Shown: in pieces, positions 1 to 13,600 of the stretch
How the letters are laid out: each line of letters opens with the position of its first letter
Position numbering within the stretch: the stretch's first letter is position 1
Assembly (NCBI GenBank): GCA_050084515.1
Contig: CM114271.1
Span: 58,776,001 to 58,840,000, forward strand
Length of the DNA: 64,000 nt
From: Blasia pusilla
Taxonomy: Eukaryota; Marchantiophyta; Marchantiopsida; Blasiales
Direction: 5' to 3'
Translations under genes and position numbers: made by a program
The notes under the pieces: generated by a model
Databases searched by the model: none
What the model was told of the DNA's origin: nothing
Seen by the model: only the letters and a program-made list of their open reading frames with translations

Positions 1-235
1 AGCGGGTCAAGAGCCACTCCCCAAAGTGCAAAGTCAACTATACTCAAAATAGAAACTTACTCGAAATAGTAAGTTTCTCTATGTGACTCCAAATGAGCCG
101 AAACGAAGGGGAAACCTATTATCTCAGGTTACCCATGGCCTCAACAAGTCATCCTCGACCTCCTGAGGTTGTCCTCCAGTATTTCTGAAGGCGCTTTACT
201 AGATCTCACCGATATATCCTAAAAGACGTGATAAC
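1..235 (-). repeat. Inverted copy of the 27.6-kb repeat
   Basis: Read on the minus strand, this stretch aligns over most of its length with 27570-27810 on the plus strand: shared blocks include the text around GGTGAGATCTAGTA, TTCGTTTCGGCTCATTTGGA and AACTTACTATTT, by eye about three quarters identical. It is therefore a second, oppositely oriented copy of the dispersed element in the 25.6-28.5 kb block, cut by the window edge. Positions 51-61 and 68-78 form a perfect 11-bp hairpin stem with a 6-nt loop. No intact reading frame is present. Confidence 0.75.
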
Positions 236-1080
236 CATCTGATAAATTTTTTCTGTTCCATACTGCAATGACTTCCTAAATGGCTTAGGAATTTTATCTA
301 ATCCCGTTTTGTAAAAGTGTCAATGTGCTACATCTACCACCATCTTTTTCCACCATAACTCAACACTTTTATGATGAAACTCATAATATTCGCATTGGGA
401 ATTATAAATTTTCTTATTTTCAATATCTAAACTTCCACATATTTATGTATTGTTTCTTCACATCAGATTTTTCCACTCCATTTTATGGTACATTCTCCTT
501 TCTAATATTTGTGAATGTTTCTGAATTAGGCGACTTCAAATACTTGGATGTTTTTACTGACATATGTTTCATATTTCATTCCGTTTTTATATCTTCTCAT
601 CAAGTATCAACTTGCCTTAACATTCAGTGATAATCATGTTTGATCTTAATGTATATTCCTTCAACATTTGTGTCTCTTCATCTTCTTGAATCTAACTCTG
701 TCATGTACATGTCTATGCTCATTTATTTTGATCTCTTGTAGCATTCTATCGAATATTATTAGTCCTTGTTGAATATATAGAGTATATATCAGATGTTAGT
801 TTTTTCTCCATTCTAGCTTCGGCAACTGTTGTGTTAGTGTTGAATGTTAATCTCACGTCAGCGTTACTTGCAACTTGAGCACAATGCTGGTGTTGATCTT
901 GAATGATGCAAGGCAACAATTAAACAAGGCAATGGATCATTTAAAAGATTTTCTCAAAGGTGTAAACAATGACGTTCACAATGATCCTAAGCTTGTTGTG
1001 CAAGCTTGCATAATAGGATCTCTCTTGCATCCTTAGTGGTTTCGTGGCCCTTGGGGATTTCAATTTTGTGCCTTCTCTTA
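236..1080. other. AT-rich intergenic DNA, nothing recognised
   Basis: No reading frame with recognisable protein similarity, no RNA gene and no clear repeat was seen. The open frame at 325-630 is low-complexity (rich in Phe, Tyr, Ser), as expected of chance translation of T-rich DNA. Confidence 0.5.
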
Positions 1081-1412
1081 TATGAGAATTATACACCAGA
1101 TTTGATGTTGTTTTTGTAGGCATTCTTAGACTTCATAAGAGACTATTCATGTTTGGATTTGAGGACAAAACTTATGGATGACTTCAACTTTGTTTATGTG
1201 CCTTTGCTTCAAGGTTATGCTTTTTATGCATGTACAATTTTTCATCAGACTTCCAGTTTTCTGCCTTTTGCTGTATCAAATTTATGCACCACATTCTAAT
1301 GGTCTTTTTGTGGGCATTCTCATCCTTCATGGAAGACTACTCATGCCTGGATTTAACACAGAACAAATGGATGACTTCAACTTTCTCTACATGACTTGCT
1401 TGAGATTCTACT
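1081..1412. repeat. Imperfect direct repeat, two ~130-bp copies
   Basis: Copy A (about 1081-1215) and copy B (about 1276-1412) are recognisably the same sequence. Both carry TTTTTGTRGGCATTCT, a CTTCATRRRAGACTA block, ATGCCTGGATTT-like text and ATGGATGACTTCAACTTT in the same order. A long open frame (1178-1678) runs through copy B, but the protein is a hydrophobic low-complexity product with no family I recognise, so I do not call a gene. The duplication is more likely transposon debris. Confidence 0.6.
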
Positions 1413-2240
1413 TTATGAGTATGTATGTTTTATTGAATCATCCAATCTCCCAGTTTTCCACAACACTCTCATTGTCCTCTATACACTTGTTGCATTTCAA
1501 GGCAACCATGCATTCCGATTATATGCTAGCCAACTACTTAATATCCTTTGATGAGACAATGTATCATGATTTTCCTTTCATCAAGGTGTTCATATGTATA
1601 ATATCGTATAATATGCTTCCATCACCAGAAGCTCTTGACATAGTTCATTTTATTTACATAAGTTCAATGCAGATTTAATGCCATGTGGAGTTCTGATTTT
1701 TCCCTTTGGCAAATTGAGAATAATATGGTTCTCTACCCAAACTTGAGTTTAGCCATATCCTACAACAAATTCATCTGTTACAACCTTCTATTCATGTAAA
1801 CTTGATTAGCCTTTACAACAAACCCCCATTTTCAACCAACACGAAAGCAACAACTCTCTGCAAGTATGAGGAATCAATCTCGCTATTCATTTAAAGTTCA
1901 AACTCTCCCCTCACTTTTAAACCGGTTATCACAAGATTGCACCTCGGCACTCACTTATATTTCACACTTCTCCTCTTGTATTATTACGTTTTGGCACCTC
2001 ATAATTATACCTAAATAATGCAGTAGTGTTCAAACATCTCCCATTTTACAATAGTTTTTCACACTCAGCTCCAAGAAACCTGAATTGGATCTGCATGAAA
2101 TTAACTGCTATTCAATGAACTTACATGATCCTTCTCTTCGTCTATCTGTTCTAGGTTGCACACTAGTTTCCAAGTCTCTTTTCTTGCTTATAAATGTGGA
2201 CCATAAGTGGCAGTAGGGGGATGAGCTTGAGAGCGTTCCA
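1413..2240. other. Intergenic DNA, nothing recognised
   Basis: AT-rich sequence with no supported gene. The final part (about 2180-2260) may belong to the Ty3/gypsy relic that follows, because a connector-like segment precedes the RNase H motif in such elements, but it is too decayed to translate. Confidence 0.4.
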
Positions 2241-2249
2241 CATACTCAA

Positions 2250-2610
2250 GGAAAAATTAATGTAATGAAGAGGCCAATTAGGAGATATCCTTTCCAATTG
2301 CATATAGATTGGAGTATGTTGGGACTTGGAGCGGTGGTTGCATATCTAATATGATAATGAGGATAGAAAGTTTGTAGTGGCTTATGATAACCCCTAAAAA
2401 ATGATGTAGAGGCAAAGTATAATTTATTTGAGCGAGAGTGCTCAACTGCAATGGATCATCATACATTTTATGTGTTATTCATTAGATAACCTTTCTAATC
2501 TTATTACCGATTACCAACCCCAAAAGCGGTTGATGGAGTCTAAGAAGCTTACATAGAGGCTTGCTACATAGGATTTATTGTGATAAGAATATGATTTCCA
2601 TAAGTTATAT
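2250..2610 (+). pseudogene. Ty3/gypsy RT-RNase H relic
   Basis: Translation in broken frames gives the ordered blocks RRYPFQLHIDWSMLGLGAVV (start of the RNase H fold, with the conserved Asp of the xDWS motif), RKFVVAYDN, AKYNLFERECSTAM (matching the 'Y..YE.ECLA' helix with its Glu) and ITDYQPQKRLMES (matching 'VTDHQPLKWLMES'). This order is characteristic of the RNase H domain of plant Ty3/gypsy Pol polyproteins. Several stops and at least two frameshifts interrupt it, so it is a dead fragment. Neither integrase nor protease could be traced on either side. Confidence 0.82.
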
Positions 2611-4440
2611 TGATATGAGAGATGTCACGATATTTTTAGTTGAGCTAGAATAGATAATGGGCCTAAAAAAGGAGGCTATGTGGGTAGGTAGGTGTGGAGA
2701 GGCCATAAGTGATATTTTGGCCTCTTTTGCTGATTTGCGGGTACAAGTTATCCTTTGGGGGCTTTCTTGGAAACTTCTTGGAGGCTTTTGATTTGTCAAA
2801 AATTTATTTAGTAAGTTGAGGTAACATTTGTGGACCCTTCGAACTTGGAGAGGGGTATACCCTAAGGTAAACTTTGATGAGGCTCATATTTTCACAATTG
2901 AGTCTTCAAAGCATGGGCTAGTTTGATGAGCTTCTGATATGCATGTTACATCTTTCCCACACAAGAAATAGAATTTTATCATGTCGACGACATAGAGGGT
3001 TAGTGGACTATTTGGGTGTAACTTTGTCTTGAGGTATCGAATTAGGTTGACAATAGGTTTGTCATGAGTTTAATTTCTTAAAAAAATTCTTTTTTCTATC
3101 TTTGGCCAAGTCACACGTAGATCGAGTTAAGGGTCACCTAATATCCTATACATGCAGGTTACTATTTGGAGGGCTATTTTTTTGGGGAAGACCTTTTGCC
3201 TCTTCCTAAGGGTATAAGAGAGTGAGAGAGGGCTTTCTCAAGCTGCATTTCTCATCTTAAGTCTTCGGAACCCTCTCTTGCTTATTTTTTGGTAAGAACT
3301 AGGATATTAGAGTCCAAATTCCTTCATAGCGAAAGTTGGATGTGGGTTGATATCACATGTAGATCTGGCCATGTGAGCCATTTTTAGTTCGGTTTTATTG
3401 TGTGGTCTTGGAATATGTGCGTGAGTATATTTAATTTATATATGGATCTACTTTTGTGTTGTGAGGATCAGCATATGGCCCGGTATAGGTTGGAGAGGTC
3501 ATTTCTCTCACTACCAAATATTCCCTTGCTACCCCAATATATTGTGTGACGAACAAGATAGAACCCATTTTGGATTCATAATCTGAAAATTAAATAATAG
3601 TAAGAAAAATTAGGGAAATAACTGAAACTGTGCCTTTTCTTATTTGGTTCTTGCTTTTACTTTTGTTTTCTTAACTTTGTGTAGAAAAAAGTTATAGTAT
3701 TAAAGGAGGATTTTCAAACGCCCGTATTCTATTAGTGGAACAATATAATGGGGTAGCAAAGAAGTGTATCCTTGTCAATGGATAAAAAATTTTGTGACGT
3801 TATTTTAAAGCCAACTAGCCTAATGCCCGTGCTATTCACAAGTGAAAATCACCCATGAAAGGCATCTGACTAGTTAATTTAAGCTTCGCTCTTCTCTTGT
3901 GTTAATTTAGTTGTTGTGTCACAAGTGTCATCGTCTCCGGAGGTCGAAATGCACGTGTGTCACCTCCGGAGGAAGGGATTTTCAAACCCCATCCTCTTTT
4001 AATGAATTACTAGTGTAACGCCCGCTCCATGCGCGAGTGAAAAAATCCTCCCGGTAGCACTTGGTTAAATAATCTTTCGGGTTAATGATCTCGTACACAT
4101 GTCCAACATGGGAAGGCTTGAAAAGCTACGTGTGAAACCCTTGCCCAAACCCCGTGGTAAGATTATGAGACTATCTTAAACTAATGAATCGAAATACGTG
4201 ATTATGTGACAATGACACACTATGTACATCAAACGTTGTGGAATTCTCTACACTAATAACGGTCCTCTCCTTCACGTTTGCCTCTACCCCACTACTCACT
4301 CCATTTCCTTCATCCCGTAAATTGGCCGCACACCCGTTGACGCGATGTATTCCCCTTTCTCTGAACTTGTACCGAAACAAACCTGTTGCCTGAACTCCAT
4401 CGACGGAGTTCGAGGAATGGCTTGATCACAGCACAGACCT
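2611..4440. other. Intergenic DNA upstream of ECM29
   Basis: No gene recognised. The 5' part may be more retroelement debris. The 3' part (about 3800-4440) leads into the ECM29 promoter region; I see no clear TATA box in the last 250 bases. Confidence 0.4.
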
Positions 4441-4666
4441 AAAATTAGGACTATCTGCAGGGAAACAGAAGATCCGCGACAGCAATTTGAAAATCCACGT
4501 ATAGTGCGCATCTCTGGTGGTCGTAGAGGACCGAGAGAGACGGAGGGAGGGAGAAGTAGTTGAAGGAGAAAGAGAAGGAGAAGAAACGTGAGAGCGCGAG
4601 ACGGAGAGTGAGGAAACAAGAAGGGCAATTGACACAATTCGTTAGTTGTGTAGTTGGCAATAGAAG
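4441..4666 (+). promoter_or_regulatory. ECM29 5' leader region, GA-rich
   Basis: The 226 bases before the ECM29 start contain no ATG on the plus strand, so position 4667 is the first start codon a scanning ribosome would meet after about 4440. Positions 4530-4620 are strongly purine-rich (GAGAGACGGAGGGAGGGAG-like), a common feature of plant 5' leaders and core promoters. The transcription start itself cannot be fixed from sequence. Confidence 0.5.
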
Positions 4667-7600
4667 ATGGGTCAAGCAAGCGGTGAAGCGGAGGTGGCCT
4701 CGCTGGATCGTTTGCTAACAAGGCTGGCTCTCACAGAGGACGGGCAGCTGGAAAAAGTTCTCTCTAAGCTGTTGCCCATGGCCATCAGCCGGATGGCTTC
4801 TGCACACCAACCAACTAAGATGAAGGTTCCCAACATCCCTGCTTCTCAAGTTCTCCGATTTTCTTAAACTAATTTGAATTGCCGTGTCTGGGATTTCCCG
4901 GGAACGTGGTATGGTTCATCACATCAAATTCGATAACGAACACGTCGTCAGTAGATCGATTTTCTTGGAGCTTCCCAGGAGAATTACGCACTTCGTTGTT
5001 TGAGGGTCTGTCAGCAGTATCCGCCACCAATCACATATAAGTGATGTCTTCGTTCCACAAACGATTTGCCATAAATACGCCACCCCTCGGGAGATCCGCG
5101 TCTTGAAGTTTCCTAGCTGAAATTGCTAGTGAAGGAACAATTCCATATTTCTTGCCCTGTTAAGAGGCCATACAGAATCTTGTTTGATTTCCCGAGCTCC
5201 CGTGTAGTTGGTGGCTGTCGGTGAGTAATGTACGGGGAAGAATTCTCCCATTTCGGAAGCTCAAGTAGATCCACAGTTTCATGTGCTCGAACGATCTCAA
5301 GTCTTTTGGAGGAAGCTTTCTCTCATTGAAGGGGATACTAATTTGGACTTCAGTCTCATTTTTACGTGAAAGCACATGTTGGATGGAGAACCATAGGTAT
5401 AGGTTTCGTAACGAAGAACATGAAACACCTAATCTTCCCGTACGCATTTCACCTAGTCAACTAGGCAGGCTCATTGGCACTCCAAAATTCATTCACTATC
5501 GCCAGTATTGTGTCATCATCATCGGACGCAAGGTTTCCTAGATGGAGATCGTGATGGGTACATCTCAGTCGGCATTCTGCTAGGCTGCCAGAATGGTTTA
5601 GTGGTTTAATGTGAGAGATTGTGATCACAAGTCAGTCTGGAGGGCAGAAAGGTTCCGACTCGCCTTGTTAACATTTAGCAAGAGACAAATGTCTTTTATC
5701 AAGTATTTGTGCACATTGATTCTAACTGGTTTTACTTATGATTTTCTGTACCCCAAAAACGACGCAGTGTATTGTGTTTCACTCTCGTTTGTGCAATCGT
5801 ATTCTTCAGTAGGGTGAGATGTAAAGGAGCAGGTTTCTTTGGCTTCAGCCACACTCATAAACAAGTTCAAACTGACAGGAAAATGAGACCCAGCTCAACT
5901 GGCTCTTTTTTAACAGGATGTTGGCATGGTATAATGTTTAATCATCCTCATCTTAGTGTGTTACCCTTGGTCACTGAACAAAGCAAACTTTGTACTGTGG
6001 GGTTTAACTGAGTTCCGTTAAATTTTCAGGTAATGGAGATGTTAAACCACATCAATTTGAGGGTGAAGGATCAACTATCAATAAAACTACCTTTGAAGGA
6101 GCTGTTGGCTCTCTATAAGCTTCCAAACGCTGATCTCATGGTCAGAAATTTTGCCATTGTTTATATAGAAATGGCCTTCGACCATGCGTCACTAGAGGTA
6201 TTGTTGTTGACCAAACACCACTCACTCGATTCCTGTTTACAAACTGGCGATGTGAATCAAGTGCAGGACAGATCCCAACAGTTAGTTAGGTTATGTTTAC
6301 AGCACACCCACTTTAGCCCTTACATGGGTGTGAGGTTTTGCAGGAACAAACAGACGTGGTTCCTGAATTATTAGCAGGGATATCGAAAGTCCGGACTCAA
6401 CACCAAGATGTGCTACTTCGAATGGCGTCCAAGGTGAAAGCAGCAGACTTTTCTGATCCTTTGCTACTTCTGGTGGATGGTTCTCATACACAGTTGGTTG
6501 TTCCTTGGACAAGACTACAACTTTGGATTCCAATCCACGCAAACTTTCTCAGACTATAGAGCTCTTGATGCACTGATACTAAATGACATCCATTTTCCAG
6601 TTGGGTATTTGTTGATGGGAGTCAATAAGCTACATCGATAAACTCAAGGCCAGACCAAGGGTTCTCTATTTCTCGTACTGTACATATATGATTTGAACAA
6701 TGAATCGTAACCATCTTATACCCAAGATCATTGAACTAAATGTTTATTTGGTTTGAATAGTCTGCAGGAATTATCCTGAAGGCTTCAGTCAGCAAGATAA
6801 ATATAAAATTTTAAATCCCTTGTCTTGAGCAGAACTTAAATGTTCGGGAATTATATCCTTTAGTCAGATTCAAGTTTTACTCAATAGTACAAAGTCTGAC
6901 TTGCACAAACCTATATTATGCATTGAATGTACCGAGGTATCTTTGCTTGTTTCCAGGGGCTTGAAAAGTATGCATCTGGGCGAATTGATGGGGAGCTGAA
7001 ACTAAAATACCCATTTTTACAAGATAGCGACGACTGTAAACTCTTCACAGACTTTTGTCTACAAGTTTTCCTCTATCAGCCTCCTTCAATTTCACAGGAA
7101 GGGTGTGTTTCTTACCTGATAGTGTCATTCTTTGTGTGCATAGAAGCAGCCATCAAAGATCCGGAAACAAGACTGCAGAGAGTGCAAAGTCTTCCTATTT
7201 AGTCTTGAAGCAGTGTTTTCTTGTGAGATACATCTTGAACTTTTTTTAAATTGGAAAGAGTGATTGATTCAAATACAGGATAGTTTGTTCCAGGAAAGTG
7301 GCAAGTGTCTAGTTAAAAAGCTTCTTGTGGTGTGATGATATCAGGAGGCGTGCCTATTTTTTATGCGAGTCCACCTGTAAAAAAAATGCACCTCGTTAAT
7401 TGAATGACAGAGCCCTATCGTGAATTCCATGACTTGCCAGCTCTTTCTGTGATGCAGTGCGCGTGGAGTCATTTACAATGTTTGATTTTTTCCGTATAAT
7501 CACAACATGCTCAAGAAAGTAGTCTGCAACGGTTTTTAGGAGCATGACACAAGCTACCTTGGATGTTCCAATTGGGAATGTCTGTGCAGAGCTTTGGGTC

Positions 7601-10600
7601 CTCCACCAGGGTTGTCTGTGATTCAAGCTGCGCGCATTACTGGGAAAGGTCAACTTCGAGGTGAACAGCTTTTGCTGAGGAAGGTAAAGATATATGTGGT
7701 TTTGTGACTTCATTGAGCTAACAGGGATACAGCGCCGTGCTTGAGGGAGCCTCATATCCACTAGTTGTAGTAATTTGTGAAAGAAGTCTGTGCTTACAGT
7801 CAAGCCCTCAATCTTGACATCAGATGGCGTTGTGGTGATAGTTGGGTCTTCTCAACTTTGTTGCAGAGCTGGAGCTTAAATCAGACGTACTTTACCCTCT
7901 CTTTCTTGTGGCTTCAGTTGACAAGTGAGTTGAACTGTTGTTCCCTTATGTGCTTATTTGGGCTGGAAAATTAAGATAGATTCTTTTATGGGGGTTTAGG
8001 TTTGTCTCTCATGGCAGGAAATGTTGAATAATATTGCCTCCTTTTTTCTGGTGTGGTGAGGTTTCTTGAAACATTCAGGAAAATTGTTGAACTTGGGATA
8101 GACCATTTCCTTGTTTTTCGGAAGATGTGTAAGCTTCCTAGCGTTTTTCAGATTTTGTCAAGGATGTGGTGAACTGATCTTGCAAGGCTCATGGCTTTAG
8201 TTTCTGGTAATGCAGTCATGAGAAAGTTGCAAAGAGAGGTGATGAGTTGCTCAAACGAAAGACCAGTGGGGTCAATTTGGAAGATCCAACACTCATAAAA
8301 CAACTATTTTCTATCTATTTAGGTCAGAAGATGGGCAAGCTCCTTTTCATCATGCAAAGACCGTTCTGATTCATTCCTTTCCAGGGTTGTATAGTTCAAT
8401 ATGGTTTAGGCAAAGCTGGTTATTCAATTAGTGGAGAGATAAGCTTACTTGTTGGTTGCCTCGGTCATATGATCAGGTACTGCGGTTAGTGGTGCAGTTG
8501 AGGCTAATGCCAAGGTGGCCCCTGCTGGGCCAGCTCTTAAGGCGCGCTTAATGGCTACATTCACGCATTCTATTGCAGCTGCAAATGAGTTTCCACTCAC
8601 TCTTCAGTGTGTATTTGATTGTATCTCAGGTGAGCAATGGAATTGTCTTTTCATGTTTATCAATAGTATGTAGTCGTTGTGTTGTTGTCAAGTACCTGTG
8701 GGAGGTAAAAGGGTGGACGAATTTGTATTCGCCAGCTTTCAAGTGGACGAGAATCATGGCCCAATGGTTATTTTTCAGGAGCTGGGACTACATTAAGGTT
8801 GAAGCAGTCCGGGATGGAGTTTTCAGTTTGGATATTTAAGCATGTAAGTCTTAAATTGGCTCAGCTTTGATGCACTTCAGTTGAAAAAGGATGGTAGATG
8901 CATACTGTCCTCAAAATGGAGAAATTGTTGTACAAGTTTGAGAGATGGACCATGCTAAATCCTGGGGGAGTGCAAAAATAAGTGGCTGTCAATATATGTT
9001 TTTGAAGTTGCCAATAATGTTCATGATGCAGGCTGTGGATAGACAACTGAAAGTCATGGCACCTCTGATACTAAATGGAGTCGTCAAGTTATTGACAGGA
9101 TCACACCCTAGTGAAGCAGGTACTCTATATAATGCCCTCTCCTACGTGCCTGAAACGAGATTTATTAAAGACAAATCTTTTATCAGAATCATGCTAGTAT
9201 ACAACTTTGTTTCAGGCCGACCTATGTAAAAAGCATTTAAAGCATGGACGTGGGCAAGAACTGATTTCCTAGCGCTCCATAGTTCCTCTAGAGGTTGTCA
9301 TTCCAGAGATTTCGTGAAACGCACATTGCACTGGCAATTTTGTCATCTTGATCTCCTCTCAAAGCTCCTTCATGAGTCTTGAAGTTTTCAGCATCCACAA
9401 CACGTTCTCATCCAGTGACCGGTTGGGGCTCTCGTTGGCACCTCTCTAGATTTCACTATGTTGTCTAGCAGTTTCCAATCTAATCTCTTTACTGGGCAGA
9501 TTGATTTGAATTCTGTACTGTATATTCCCCTGTCAATTCTGCAGAAGTGTCTGCACACTTACGCAGTTTCCAATCTGATTGCTTTTCCGGACAGATTGAT
9601 TTGAATTCTATAATGTATATCCCCTTGTCAATTTTGCATAAGTGTCTGCACGGTTTCAGCAGTTAGCAACTTATTATTTGTTTCCCTCTGATAATAGATT
9701 CCTCTTCAAAGCAACTGCGAGCTTTTTGCTATCAAGCAATTGGTCAATTGGCCCAGCGAGCACCCCACCTCTTCAGGTTGGCTTCTGAGCAGATCTTACA
9801 GCTTTTGCTATGTTATGTGTTCCAAGATTTCTTGAGTGCCCTTCTTTTGTAGCACTTGTCATAATATAGGAGCTGTAATATGTCCTACATTTGTGTTTTA
9901 GAGCAAGAATGATCTCACTCTATGGTGTGGTGGGTTATCCCTTTTACCAAACAGTGGGAGTACTGAGATGGTGGTCAGGCTCTTTGAAGCCTTGCAAGTG
10001 GAGGCCACTTCAATACGAATAAACGTGCAAGAGGCTTTGTCTTCATTAGCTGGGGCCTTCAAGGTAAGAGCCCCTGAAAAGCAAGATAGACGTCTAAAGA
10101 TGGGAACTTAGTTGGCACAACTGCAGTACTATTCTTTGAATATGATGTGTCTTTTTTTATGAGGATGTGATCTTGTACTTATTAATGGAAATTCATTTTA
10201 TGAAATAATGGACTGGAGGTTACACACCTTAGAACCAAATGTTCTCTTCTACCACTTACTGTGGGAAGGTTTTGGTAGGATTTATGAACAAGCTTCCTTT
10301 CTCTGTTTCAATCTTTGCAGGGTTGTAGTGATGAGGTGGCAACTGAGCTGGGAGCGTTGCTTTTAAAGCATGTAGTAGCGGTAAGAAATAACTGTGAATA
10401 GAAGCTTCCATATCTATGAGCATATTCTGCATAGAGACTTGCTTCTGAAGTATCCTTCCTCCTTTTGTCCTCTTCATGTATGATTTGCATTTGTTTGTCA
10501 TTTTTCTGAGTAAAAGAAGCATCTGAGGCATTATGGCTAAAGCTTAAAACTGATTCATGAGTGTGTCATCAATGATATTTTGATGAAGGTGGAGGATGAA

Positions 10601-13600
10601 GCACGATTCTGTAGTGTTTTGTGGGCATCAAGGTGGAATAAGTTCAGCCACACGCCTAGTCGATATATCTGCATGCTGGGAGCAGCAGACAAGAAACTTG
10701 ATATAAGGTTTTCCTTTCTCCCCTATTCCATTACAGTTCAGTTTTTATGCTGGGTTTGCTCATGTGAAAGGTAAAGTATGTCAATAAGAGGTGTTAAGCC
10801 TGGATAATATACCTTTCAGTGGTGTTGTTCACATTGCATGGGAAGAAAATGCTTTGTACCAAGCGGAACAAGTGTGTCTCAGCTCATGTCAGGGAGCTAT
10901 TTGAAGACTGCCAAACAACTGTCTCTCATACTAAGAATATGTACCAAGCAGAAGATATGTACTTCGTATTCTTCTCTTAGATCATAACACAAGGAGTCCT
11001 TACTGCACAATCTTGTGAACTTGTGCTGCATGATAGCTTGCTCAGCATCTGTTGTATTGAAGTTATGCAAAGAGGTCAATGGCAAAATATGACTCTGATT
11101 TATGCTGCTCAATTATTACAGGGAGATGGCTCACCAGGGTCTTATTCCGCCCAAAAGTGAAAAAACGGGGCATGATTTTCCTCTGGCAACTTATCCTTCT
11201 TTGAAGCAGATGATGGATTACATATGCCAGCAACAAGACAAAGTCCAAGCACCTTCACCTTTGGGGGAAAGATTGTTACTTTTTCCGGCAAAAACATACA
11301 TTGCCATGATTGAGTTTTTGGAGAAGTGCTTTGACTTAGAGAGCAAGATTCTATCGTCAAGTTCTCCAAGTGAACAAGGGTCGTCTAATTTGTCTTCTAA
11401 GGAAGCTTTACGACTACTTTTAGAGCATGCTATGGCGCACGACGGGACAGTTGAGCTGCATGTGAAGGCTGTGAATTGTCTACTTACACTTGCGGCTGCT
11501 GATCCTGAGGTATCTCAAAGGATGACTTGTTTTATAGTACAAAAGGGCAAGTTGTCTACCTTGCAAACAAGTCGATTTGTGGAGCTGAGAATCTTAAGAA
11601 TACTTTGTGAAAAACCATATTAAGAGATGTTTGTCACTAATTTGGCGATGACTGGTGTTTTGGATGATCCACAAATACTGAAGATTATCTTCTACCTGGA
11701 CAAGAAGACTCTAACGGTTTGTAGGACAAGCTCTGGAGTAGCTTCACTTTGTCAGATTCAGTGGGTGACATGTGTAATCTAATAACGTCAGGATTCTTGA
11801 AGAATGTGAAATTCAGGAACTTAAGCCTATGTCTCACTGTGTATGTCTTCCCTTGTTCTGATCAGAAAGTGGCAGAAACATACAAGAATCGCCTGACTTG
11901 GCTCAAACAATTTGTTGGTCATATTGACTCCACAACTCGTGAAGCTATTGGTCGATTATTGGGCATCTCTGCAGCTGCTTTGTCTTCTTCACAAGCAGTG
12001 GATCTCCTTAAAGAGCTCGTATCAGCCTTTGAGGTGGATAGCAAACGACGGTAATCTAATTTTCAAGATTTTCCTCAATAACTCTCGTTGTTCGAAGCTC
12101 TGCTGCTTGAGTTTGGACTGAATTCATCCCAGAGTCTTACATGTTGTTCTTGGGGACAGTTATGAAGATCTACAGGGCGCAGTATGTGCAACGGGTTTTG
12201 TGTTGGCACAATGTATGACAGGAATTCCAGAGGTGGGTCAACAAGATTTTCACCCTGTAGATGCATCTCTATGTCTTGCTCAATTGGTTCATCTAAAATT
12301 TATTAATTCTTAAATCTAGAAATTTGTGGAGTGCCTGAGAAGATTTGCTTCCTGTCTTTGCAGGTGCAGAAGACATTGTTGGAAAGCATTTGTGGTATTT
12401 TGATATCAAAAACCACATCAGCAGATGATTCTCTGTCAGGCTCTGCAGCAGAAGCCCTTGGTCATGTAGGTTTGCGTGGTCCGCTTCCAATCACTAGTGG
12501 TGATTGGTCCTCATGTTCCTTGCCTACAGTTGTCCTGGATGCAAAAGCATCTGATGTTGTTAACAGCCCTATGGATACAAGCAAGGCGCAAAGTTTACTG
12601 TCAAGTTCTTCAACAGTGGCACTCTCAAAGCCAACAGAAGCTGGAACGGTCGAACCTGAAAAAGCATCTCTAGCTGTGGCTATCAAGAATTTGACTGGGT
12701 TGTTGGTTCGCAAGGAAGTGAAAGTGGTACAGAAAGCAGTCATTTCTCTCGGACATATTTGCTATGGCAACCCACAACCAGAGCTTCTTGATGCATCTCT
12801 CTCTGCGCTTTTCACTTTGAGCAAATCCAAGGTGAGGACAATGGGTCCTGTGTTTTCACCCTTGCAATACAAGTTATACAGTATACCTCAATTGTTCACA
12901 TTCTGGCCTGATACTTAGGTGTAGTACTTCGCTTGAGTATTGTGGCTGGGATGTATCCCTGAAACAGCAGTGATAGTTGAATAACTTTGGGCAGAGGTTA
13001 TGTAGGGTCTTTCTAGTACTGGCCTTATGCATGTCATTAGAGACTTGTGATAGGTCAGTTATTTGTGATAATCTTTCGGAGTCAATATCTTCTAATTTAA
13101 AACAAGAAGCAACCTATTTTCGGCTGACTCACTGTTAGCCTGGTACTTAGAAATATCTAAGTTAGAAAAAATTCTTTCTCATGTGCCATGGTAGAGTACG
13201 ACTCTCTTTTCAGTCATGAAAAGAGATTACTATTGATCCTCATTCTTTTTCCTGACATCTCCTGATTAAGTGCCAAAATATGGCTTACTTGGCTCTTTGC
13301 AGGCAGAGGATGTTCTCTTCACCATTGGTGAAGCTTTGTCATTCATATGGGGTGGGGTGCCGATTAGTGCAGATAAGATCCTCAAAACAAAATTTGTTTC
13401 ACTCTCTTCTTCCACCAATTTCCTTAATGAAGATGGCCCTTCTCAAGGGGAGGATGTTGAGATGGAAGTTGGACAAGACGACAGCAATCGTGAGAATGCT
13501 AGAGAGCGGATTGTGAAGAAGCTGTTTGATGATCTACTATTTAGTGGCAGGATAGATGAACGGTGTGCTGGTTGTGTCTGGCTGGTGTCTCTCATATCTT

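Noticed and set aside
1178-1678. 166-codon plus-strand ORF
   Set aside because: Hydrophobic low-complexity product overlapping a non-coding direct repeat; no domain recognised and no flanking exons.
7396-7803. 135-codon minus-strand ORF
   Set aside because: Runs antisense across an ECM29 exon (7590-7683) whose plus-strand product is clearly conserved.
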